20,542 bases of DNA. Source: Clostridiales bacterium (GTDB lineage: Bacteria; Bacillota_A; Clostridia; Oscillospirales; Oscillospiraceae). Location: NCBI GenBank assembly GCA_022777455.1, contig JALFGI010000137.1:1-20542 (forward strand). Direction: 5' to 3'. The position numbers and the translations under genes were made by a program. The notes under the pieces are model-generated. The model saw nothing but the letters and a program-made list of their open reading frames with translations, did no database searches and had not been told where the DNA came from. Shown here one piece after another: positions 1-5,164 of this stretch (position 1 is its first letter; every line of letters starts with the position of its first letter).

Positions 1-148
1 TTTGGGAGATGTCACCGTAATGTTTCATAAACGGCAGCCGTTTCGTGGTGACCCGAATCGGAAACGGCTCGATCTCCGATGCCCACACAGGGGTAATGCC
101 AGAAATCAAGCCGCCTAACGGAAAGCCACCGGAGCCGTCAACCCTCAT
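1..148 (-). CDS. DNA cytosine-5 methyltransferase, N-terminal part (runs off window, 5' end damaged)
   Basis: Reading the minus strand from the ATG at 148-146 gives an N-terminus beginning MRVDGSGGFPLGG, followed by SGITPVWASEIEPFPIRV and then KRLPFMKHYGDIS before the window edge. This matches motif I and the following region of phage Dcm-type C5 methyltransferases, which use SAM to methylate cytosine in DNA. Family members usually start with about eight more residues and read LFDGSGGFPL; here the Phe of motif I is replaced by Val. The ATG overlaps the last codons of the ParB-methyltransferase gene in a different frame. I infer that the natural 5' end was removed by the deletion that truncated that gene. 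Whether the catalytic PCQ motif exists cannot be seen. The family call is firm; the start and function are uncertain. Confidence 0.72.
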   Translation of the reverse strand, partial: MRVDGSGGFPLGGLISGITPVWASEIEPFPIRVTTKRLPFMKHYGDISQ

Positions 149-752
149 AGTTCACATTATACGGCGGGTCGGTGATAATGAGGTTCGCTTTGGTATCGCC
201 CATCAGGAGAGCATAGATTTCAGGCTGCGTGCTGTCCCCGCAGACCAGGCGGTGGCGGCCCAGCGTCCACACATCGCCCGGTTTGGTGATGGTGGGCTTC
301 TGAAGTTCCGCGTCCACATCGAAATCATCCTCTTTGATGCCGTCCTTCAGCGTATCCTTGAAGAGCGCATCAATTTCGGCGGGTTCAAATCCGGTGAGGG
401 ATACATCAAAATCCGCACCCTGCAGATCGGCAATCAGCAGCGCCAGCTTGTCCTTGTCCCAGTCGCCGGAGATTTTGTTGAGTGCGATGTTGAGGGCCTT
501 TTCTTTTTCCTTATCCAGTTCCACCACAACGCATTCCACTTCTGTGATGCCCATGTCAATGAGCACCTTGAGTCGCTGGTGGCCGCCGACCACACGTCCA
601 GTGGCCTGGTTCCAGATCACCGGCTCCACATAGCCGAACTGTTCAATGGAGCGTTTCAGCTTTTCGTATTCCGCGTCACCCGGCTTGAGGTCCTTGCGGG
701 GATTGTAATCTGCCGGGAGCAGGTCTTTTACATTTTTCTTCTCAATGTTCAT
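138..752 (-). CDS. ParB-domain DNA adenine methyltransferase, C-terminally truncated
   Basis: The 204-aa product begins MNIEKKNVKDLLPADYNPRK and has a ParB/Srx-type N-terminal domain (about residues 3-90, with the GRVVGGHQRLKVL motif). After a linker comes the start of an N6/N4 methyltransferase domain (LGRHRLVCGDS, then motif IV DPPYNVNYEG). It stops right after motif IV, although relatives of this phage family usually run to roughly 400 residues, with the SAM-binding FGGSG motif near the C-terminus. That half is absent, so activity is unlikely. The start at 752 is preferred because its ATG overlaps the TGA of the MetK-like gene as ATGA; the GTG at 764 is less likely. It lies in the modification cluster after the terminase small subunit. 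The truncation coincides with the damaged start of the downstream Dcm gene. Confidence 0.85.
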   Translation of the reverse strand: MNIEKKNVKDLLPADYNPRKDLKPGDAEYEKLKRSIEQFGYVEPVIWNQATGRVVGGHQRLKVLIDMGITEVECVVVELDKEKEKALNIALNKISGDWDKDKLALLIADLQGADFDVSLTGFEPAEIDALFKDTLKDGIKEDDFDVDAELQKPTITKPGDVWTLGRHRLVCGDSTQPEIYALLMGDTKANLIITDPPYNVNYEG

Positions 753-1531
753 ACCAGACCCCACTCGGCGAACTTCTCAAACCCGCCAATCTGGCGGATG
801 AAGTCTCTTGCCGTTTCTACGATTTCAGAATATGGAATGCCGCCCACGGTATCATCTCCAATGGCACAGCAGAGTTCCACGGGTTTCCCGGTTTTCTGCG
901 CCAGCAGCCATGCGTAGATGTTGACGGACACATCGGCCTTGCTGAGATCCTTGCCATGCAGGCCACCGCCAGTCACGGAGTCGGCCATGTCACTGCCCAG
1001 CTTGCGGTTGGTGGCTCCGGTGTCCACATTGGTGCCTCCGGTCCAGTCTCCCAGAGGATTGATCTCCGCACCGGGATACCAGCACTCCAGCTCATCCGCA
1101 TCCGCATTGCTCTGGCAGATGATCAGGCGGATGCCGTCCAGAATGTATTTGCCGTCAGACTCATATTCGCCGTAGATGATATGGGCAATGTGAGAGAGAG
1201 TTTTCTGCTCCTCGGTTACGGGCATTCCCTTGAAGATACCATTGTCGCCGCAGTGAATACCATCTGCCTGGTTCTCGGAGAGATGGGCGTCCTGCGGCAC
1301 TTCCTCATAATCCACCTCATGCCATCCGGCAATGCGATAGACCGCAGCCACCACAATCTCCGTAGGAATATGCACGGAGGTTTCCACAATGATATGGCAC
1401 TTGCCGTGGCCGAGCAGAACTTCCACAGCGATTCTGGGGTCACGCTCTTTGGTGTAGGCGTAATCCACCAGGGCACCGGCGATGCGGTCGGCCAGCTTGT
1501 CCGGGTGGGAAGGGTTCACTTTCTCAAACAT
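749..1531 (-). CDS. metK: MetK-like S-adenosylmethionine synthetase, short phage form
   Basis: The 260-aa product resembles methionine adenosyltransferase, which makes SAM from methionine and ATP. Near the N-terminus it has SHPDKLADRIAGALVDY, matching the GHPDK region. The segment CGDNGIFKGMP resembles the GDQG loop, and NVDTGATNRKLGSDMADS then GGGLHGKDLSKADVS matches the conserved DTGLTGRK and GGGAFSGKDPSKVD regions. Typical MetK is about 380-400 aa; this one lacks part of the middle and the C-terminal portion, as is usual for the prophage form. It abuts the terminase small-subunit stop and overlaps the ParB-methyltransferase start by four bases, so the genes are probably translationally coupled. 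Sitting next to two SAM-dependent methyltransferases, it may supply their cofactor; that is inference, and catalytic activity is untested. Confidence 0.85.
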   Translation of the reverse strand: MFEKVNPSHPDKLADRIAGALVDYAYTKERDPRIAVEVLLGHGKCHIIVETSVHIPTEIVVAAVYRIAGWHEVDYEEVPQDAHLSENQADGIHCGDNGIFKGMPVTEEQKTLSHIAHIIYGEYESDGKYILDGIRLIICQSNADADELECWYPGAEINPLGDWTGGTNVDTGATNRKLGSDMADSVTGGGLHGKDLSKADVSVNIYAWLLAQKTGKPVELCCAIGDDTVGGIPYSEIVETARDFIRQIGGFEKFAEWGLV

Positions 1532-2077
1532 TCACATCGTTCCTTTCCTTGCGCGAAGCAATCGTTCCATGACATCGTCCTGGGGATTGGCTCCGCTGTA
1601 TTCGCCGGTACAGTTCTCCCGGACGATCTGATAGATTTCCGACCACAGGCGGTTTGCCTGGGTCATATATTTATCCGCAATGGCCACATAGGGTGACTGG
1701 ATGGCAGCACCCGTGGTGGGGTGCTTTGCCAGAAAGCCCAGTTCACTGGTGATGGACTCACACTGAATCCACCGGGCGCTGGCCATGGCGTATCGCTCGA
1801 TGAGCTGCGGATTGACCAGCGCCGCGCAGCCCCGGTCTTTCAGCCAGTTCCACACATTTTCATAAATTTCTGCGGCACAGAGGGTGGAGCCGTCTTTCTG
1901 CCGGGCAGACAGAAATTCGGACGGCTTCGGCATTTCCTGACCCTCAAGGTCAGCCGCGCTGTCACCAAAATCGATAACAGTCAGCGGTCGTCTGCCGGGA
2001 TTGCCGTCCGTAATCTTGTCCGCGATGGCCTTTTTCGGCCTGCCTCCGGTGCCTGGTTTGGGTCCTCGCTGGCCCAT
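1532..2077 (-). CDS. terS: Phage terminase small subunit, P27 family
   Basis: The 181-aa product begins MGQRGPKPGTGGRPKKA and continues DGNPGRRPL, the basic N-terminal signature of P27-type terminase small subunits. These bind the packaging site on phage DNA and recruit the large subunit. The middle contains an acidic and helical region (AAEIYENVWNWLKDRG, then LIERYAMASARW), also typical. The ATG at 2077 is preferred over the in-frame GTG at 2086 because AGAAGG lies about eight bases upstream of the ATG. An HNH nuclease lies just upstream, as in many cos phages. The large terminase subunit is not in the window and would be expected beyond base 1, past the methyltransferase cluster. Confidence 0.88.
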   Translation of the reverse strand: MGQRGPKPGTGGRPKKAIADKITDGNPGRRPLTVIDFGDSAADLEGQEMPKPSEFLSARQKDGSTLCAAEIYENVWNWLKDRGCAALVNPQLIERYAMASARWIQCESITSELGFLAKHPTTGAAIQSPYVAIADKYMTQANRLWSEIYQIVRENCTGEYSGANPQDDVMERLLRARKGTM

Positions 2078-2197
2078 TCTGTACACCTTCTTTCCGTCAG
2101 GGGGGTATTCCCCCGAAAACTTATGCGATTTTACACGCGTGACCCCACGCCCGTTCCCAGGGCCTTGCCGCCTGGAGATTTTGACCGCCCCTGGGGG
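2078..2197. other. GC-rich intergenic region with dyad symmetry between HNH and terS (possible cos region)
   Basis: This stretch has no gene. It contains a five-G/five-C hairpin with a TATT loop (2101-2114) and a second dyad ending at the HNH stop (about 2182-2200, GACC/GGTC enclosing CCC/GGG). In cos-type phages with an HNH-TerS pair, the cohesive-end site often lies here. The assignment to cos is inference from position and symmetry only. Confidence 0.3.
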
Positions 2198-2557
2198 TCA
2201 GCGGTTGTGCCATCGGTCACCGTGCTGAGCGTGGATTCTGGCATGGCAGGGCTTACAGAGGGCAATCAGATTCTCCCGTGCGTGAGTGCCGCCTTCCGAC
2301 AGCGGTTTGATATGGTGGATCTCCTCGGTTTTCACATACCGTCCTTCCTTCAGACACAGTTCACACAGCGGATGGGCGGCGGCATAACTGTCGCGGATGC
2401 GTTTCCAGGCACGACCATACCGACGCTTGGTTTCTGGGTTGCGGTCATATTTTTCATACCGCTGGGCTTCCAGTTTGGCGTGTTCCTCACAGAATCTTCC
2501 GTCTGTCAATTTGGGGCAGCCAGGAAAGGAGCAGGGGCGCTTTGGTTTTCTCGGCAT
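2198..2557 (-). CDS. HNH endonuclease (packaging-associated)
   Basis: The 119-aa product starts MPRKPKRPCSFPGC. The HNH core lies in the C-terminal half: a CxxC pair (C65, C68), EEIHHIKPLSEGG with H81/H82, N96 in ARENLIALC, a second CxxC (C101, C104), then H105 and H109. The cysteines should bind structural zinc and the His/Asn residues the catalytic metal. Small HNH nucleases beside the terminase genes of cos phages are known to stimulate terminase cutting, and the terminase small subunit follows here. The start at 2557 is chosen because a GGAGGTGAACAG ribosome site precedes it; the upstream in-frame extension runs through the terminator and promoter region and would be non-coding. Confidence 0.9.
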   Translation of the reverse strand: MPRKPKRPCSFPGCPKLTDGRFCEEHAKLEAQRYEKYDRNPETKRRYGRAWKRIRDSYAAAHPLCELCLKEGRYVKTEEIHHIKPLSEGGTHARENLIALCKPCHARIHAQHGDRWHNR

Positions 2558-2581
2558 CTGTTCACCTCCATCCGGGCATGA

Positions 2582-2613
2582 GAAAAGCCCCACGGGATTG
2601 CTCCCATGAGGCT
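2582..2613 (-). terminator. Intrinsic terminator upstream of HNH-terS
   Basis: On the minus strand a 12-bp stem (AGCCTCATGGGA pairing with TCCCGTGGGGCT, three G-U pairs) closes a GCAA loop (+ positions 2586-2597 and 2602-2613) and is followed by TTTCT. It lies between the DUF1492 gene and the HNH gene, directly downstream of a good promoter. It is therefore either the end of the early transcript or a read-through-controlled terminator of the late operon. Confidence 0.75.
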
Positions 2614-2630
2614 CTCTGCATTTTCTTCGC

Positions 2631-2665
2631 ATTATAATGATATCATAAAGGGAATGTGCATTATA
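2631..2665 (-). promoter_or_regulatory. Candidate late promoter with repeated TATAATGC
   Basis: On the minus strand TGCACA (2660-2655) and a perfect TATAAT (2636-2631) are separated by 18 bp, giving an expected start near 2624. TATAATGC occurs twice (2665-2658 and 2636-2629), 29 bp apart, and a 10-bp palindrome ATGATATCAT (2637-2646) lies in the spacer. The position just after the late-regulator-like DUF1492 gene suggests that it drives HNH-terS and the rest of the late genes. Confidence 0.5.
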
Positions 2666-2672
2666 GTGGCTT

Positions 2673-3101
2673 TTAGTGGCTTCTTTCGTTGCCGTCAAGA
2701 ATCTGCTGCACAGCATCCAGGGCCTTGTCATGCAGCCGGAAGATCCAGCGGCGGTTGTGGTAGAGATTCATGGTGATTTCCTCCCATGTCGCACCGCACA
2801 GATACCGCTGTTCCAGCAGGATGCGCAGTTCCACATCTTCGACCTTGCTGATCACATCCACGATATCCTTTTTGATCTGAACCAGTCGGTCCATATCCGA
2901 TGCGATCTCGTTCTGCAGGTCGATGATCTTACAGACGGCGTCTGCCATCCGGGAAGTGCCGCGATTGGGATTGTGGGGCATTCCGGTCATGGTTGCCGTA
3001 CAGCTGGTGGCGAGTTCATTCAGGGACTGTATCTGCTCGGATTTGCTTTTTATCCGCTGATCCAACAGATAAGCCTGGTTCAGAAAGTCCTTCGCGGTCA
3101 T
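2673..3101 (-). CDS. DUF1492 / ArpU-like phage transcriptional regulator
   Basis: The 142-aa product starts MTAKDFLNQAYLLDQRIKSK. It has a helical N-terminal half and a sigma-region-4-like C-terminal helix-turn-helix (about residues 100-135: ILLEQRYLCGATWEEI, then NRRWIFRLHDKAL). This is the DUF1492/ArpU/RinA-like group, whose members control late transcription in phages of Firmicutes. The gene overlaps the preceding hypothetical gene by four bases (ATGA). A strong promoter, terminator and packaging genes follow directly, which fits a role in switching on late genes; that target is inferred from position. Confidence 0.8.
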   Translation of the reverse strand: MTAKDFLNQAYLLDQRIKSKSEQIQSLNELATSCTATMTGMPHNPNRGTSRMADAVCKIIDLQNEIASDMDRLVQIKKDIVDVISKVEDVELRILLEQRYLCGATWEEITMNLYHNRRWIFRLHDKALDAVQQILDGNERSH

Positions 3102-3328
3102 GCTGCCACCTCCTGTCGCACCATACGGCGAACCCCTGTCATAAGGACTTCGCCGTCAAGGTTGGTCAGCATCCCGTACCAGCCGGAACGGAAAAACCGC
3201 TCCAATGATGCGACCTCGTTTGCGTAATCCTTGTTATTGGGAAAACGGAAGTGTTGTTTGAGGGCTTTCTTGTAGTCTTTTACTGCCAGTTCTACGATGG
3301 CGTTGGCTAATGCCTGATAAGGTTCCAT
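3098..3328 (-). CDS. Hypothetical phage protein, 76 aa
   Basis: The product begins MEPYQALANAIVELAVKDYK and includes KKALKQHFRFPNNKDYANEV and RFFRSGWYGMLTNLDGEVLM. It is small, mostly helical in appearance and without a signal peptide or membrane segment. I do not recognise a named domain, but similar short proteins occur at this place in clostridial prophages. The start at 3328 is supported by GGAGGT six bases upstream. The stop overlaps the DUF1492 start as ATGA, which indicates translational coupling. Confidence 0.7.
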   Translation of the reverse strand: MEPYQALANAIVELAVKDYKKALKQHFRFPNNKDYANEVASLERFFRSGWYGMLTNLDGEVLMTGVRRMVRQEVAA

Positions 3329-3357
3329 ATTCGTACCTCCGATATTTTGTGATCCTC

Positions 3358-3396
3358 GGATTGGCACGGATTGTCTTAGGTTGTCGATAGATTGTC
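3358..3396. repeat. Four helically phased RGRTTG direct repeats
   Basis: GGATTG at 3358 and 3368, AGGTTG at 3378 and AGATTG at 3389 repeat every 10, 10 and 11 bases; the last three continue as TC. They fill the short gap between the helicase stop and the 76-aa gene. One repeat per helical turn suggests a protein-binding array, but no partner is known. Confidence 0.4.
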
Positions 3397-4761
3397 TCAG
3401 ATTTTCAAATCGGCCTTGACCGCATCAATCAGCGCGGACTGGGTGCGCTCCTTGCTTCGCAGTGCCTTCATGATCCGCTCGTCAATGGTGCCTTTGGTGA
3501 TGATGTGCTGCACCACCACGGTTTTGGAGGTCTGGCCTTGCCGCCAGAGACGGGCTACGGTCTGTTGGTAGAGTTCCAGACTCCAGGTCAGGCCGAACCA
3601 CACCAGCGTTGAGCCGCCGGACTGGAGATTCAAACCATGACCCGCCGATGCCGGGTGGATCAACGCCACCGGAATCTCACCGTTGTTCCATCTGCGAATG
3701 CTGTCGGAAGTGTCCAGCTTGGAAAACGGGATATGGCACTTTTTCAGCCGTTCCGAAATGCGGTCATAATCATGCTTGAACCAGTAGGCCACCAGAACCG
3801 GATTGCCGTTAGCCACTTCGATGATATCTTCCAAAGCGTCCAGCTTGCGGTCATGGATGTTGTGGACATCACCGGCATCATCGTATATGGCACCGTTGGC
3901 AAGCTGGCTCAGTTTTCCGGAGAGGGATGCGGCGTTGGCAGCAGTGATTTCTCCACCCGGGATGGTCAGAACCAGTTCACGCTTCAGATCCTCATAGTCT
4001 TCCTGTTCGGAATCGGACAGACGCACGATATATTCGCTGCTGACCAGTTCCGGCATCTGCAGGTGGTCGGTGGACTTCATGGAAATTGTGATATCGGAAA
4101 TCTGCCTGTAAATGGCATCCTCCGCATACGGCAATGGTTTGTAGGAGTAAATGATCTGACCGTTCCGTTTGTCCGGCATAAAGTAGTCGGTGCGGTACTT
4201 GGTGATAAACCGCCCCAGCCGCTGGCCCATGTCCAGTATGCGGAACTCTGCCCACAGATCCATCAGGCCGTTGGAGGCGGGAGTGCCGGTCAGGCCAACA
4301 ATGCGGCTGACCTTGGGTCTGACTTTCAGCAGGGACTTGAACCGCTTTGTGTTGTGGTTCTTGAAGGAGGACAGCTCGTCAATCACGATCATGTCGAAGG
4401 TGAAGGGAATGCCGCTTTCCTCAACGAGCCACTGGACATTTTCCCGGTTGATGATGTAAATGTCAGCCTGCCGCATAAGCGCCGCTTTGCGTTCTGTCTC
4501 AGTGCCGACAGCCACGGAGCAGATGAGGCTCTGAAGGTGATCCCACTTATCCACTTCAGCCGTCCATGTGTCCCGTGCCACACGCAGGGGTGCAATCACC
4601 AGCACCCGGTGAACCTCGAAGCTGTCAAACAGCAGGTCAAAAATGGCGGTCAGCGTAATGCTCGTTTTGCCAAGGCCCATGTCCAAAAGGACTGCTGCGA
4701 TGGGGTGGGTTTCGATGTAGTCAATGGCATAAGCCTGGTAGTCATGAGGCTTGTATCTCAT
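3397..4761 (-). CDS. SNF2-family DEAD/DEAH helicase
   Basis: The 454-aa product starts MRYKPHDYQAYAIDYIETHP. It shows a superfamily 2 helicase layout: a Q-motif-like start, Walker A DMGLGKTS (about residues 27-34), VLVIAPLRVARDTW, motif II VIDELSSF (about 122-129), LTGTPASNGLMDLW, and the C-terminal RecA-like half with HGLNLQSGGSTLVWF and motif VI TVARLWRQGQTSKT. Phage SNF2 proteins of this type remodel or translocate on dsDNA during replication or packaging. The start at 4761 is chosen because GGAGGT lies seven bases upstream; it overlaps the end of the VRR-NUC gene by 20 bases. The nuclease and helicase genes are a recurring pair, probably working on the same DNA intermediate. Confidence 0.92.
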   Translation of the reverse strand: MRYKPHDYQAYAIDYIETHPIAAVLLDMGLGKTSITLTAIFDLLFDSFEVHRVLVIAPLRVARDTWTAEVDKWDHLQSLICSVAVGTETERKAALMRQADIYIINRENVQWLVEESGIPFTFDMIVIDELSSFKNHNTKRFKSLLKVRPKVSRIVGLTGTPASNGLMDLWAEFRILDMGQRLGRFITKYRTDYFMPDKRNGQIIYSYKPLPYAEDAIYRQISDITISMKSTDHLQMPELVSSEYIVRLSDSEQEDYEDLKRELVLTIPGGEITAANAASLSGKLSQLANGAIYDDAGDVHNIHDRKLDALEDIIEVANGNPVLVAYWFKHDYDRISERLKKCHIPFSKLDTSDSIRRWNNGEIPVALIHPASAGHGLNLQSGGSTLVWFGLTWSLELYQQTVARLWRQGQTSKTVVVQHIITKGTIDERIMKALRSKERTQSALIDAVKADLKI

Positions 4762-5023
4762 CCAGGATACCTCCAATCTGTTCTTCGTTGTCCAGGACAT
4801 AGACCTTGAAGCCGAGGCGGGTCAGTAATTTGTGCCTTGCGATTTGGAGCGGGCGGGGCTTTTTGCCGGGAGCCTTGACCTCCACAAAGGCAAAATGGCA
4901 ACCCGGCAGCAGCACGATTCGGTCGGGCATCCCATCATATCCGGGAGACACGAATTTCGGACAGATGCCGCCGCGCTTTTTTACCATCAGGGATAATTTT
5001 TGCTCGATTGCTTTTTCTCTCAT
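4742..5023 (-). CDS. VRR-NUC domain nuclease
   Basis: The 93-aa product starts MREKAIEQKLSLMVKKRGGI and is essentially a single VRR-NUC domain of the PD-(D/E)xK superfamily. The catalytic residues are visible as GYDGMPDRIVLL (D34) and FAFVEVKAPG (E48, K50), followed by a conserved Gln (Q60). This family is found as a stand-alone nuclease in phages and fused in FAN1, where it cuts branched DNA. The start at 5023 follows a GGAG site about eight bases upstream. It is followed with overlap by the SNF2 helicase and preceded by a 140-base non-coding region carrying inverted operator-like repeats. Confidence 0.9.
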   Translation of the reverse strand: MREKAIEQKLSLMVKKRGGICPKFVSPGYDGMPDRIVLLPGCHFAFVEVKAPGKKPRPLQIARHKLLTRLGFKVYVLDNEEQIGGILDEIQAS

Positions 5024-5056
5024 AATGTGTTCTCCATCTTGATTTCCGGCAAAGTG

Positions 5057-5156
5057 CAAGGTGTATCAATGTCTTTTCCTAAACTTTTCCTTATGGTTTT
5101 TTCTGAAATTTTCCCTTAAGAAAACTTTTATATATGACCTTGATACACCTTGTCAT
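5057..5156 (-). promoter_or_regulatory. Promoter with paired 13-bp inverted operators upstream of VRR-NUC
   Basis: CAAGGTGTATCAA at 5057-5069 recurs exactly inverted at 5140-5152. On the minus strand ATGACA (5156-5151) and TATAAA (5132-5127) form a plausible -35/-10 pair 18 bp apart, with the distal repeat inside the spacer. The second repeat lies in the presumed 5' leader, about 83 bp away centre to centre, close to eight helical turns. This suggests a repressible promoter with looping operators for the nuclease-helicase genes. The A/T-rich middle also holds two related TAAGG(G)AAAA tracts. Confidence 0.45.
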
Positions 5157-5164
5157 TGCCGCGC

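Noticed and set aside
45..917. Plus-strand open frame opposite the ParB-methyltransferase and MetK-like genes
   Set aside because: It is antisense to two recognised protein families and its translation resembles no protein.
2558..2731. N-terminal extension of the HNH gene
   Set aside because: The extension would be translated through a terminator and promoter; the ATG at 2557 has a perfect ribosome site.
3358..3396. CRISPR-like repeat array
   Set aside because: Units are only 6-8 bases with no unique spacers and there are no cas genes. Phased operator repeats fit better.
3637..4809. Plus-strand open frame of about 390 codons
   Set aside because: It mirrors the SNF2 helicase, whose motifs are all on the minus strand.
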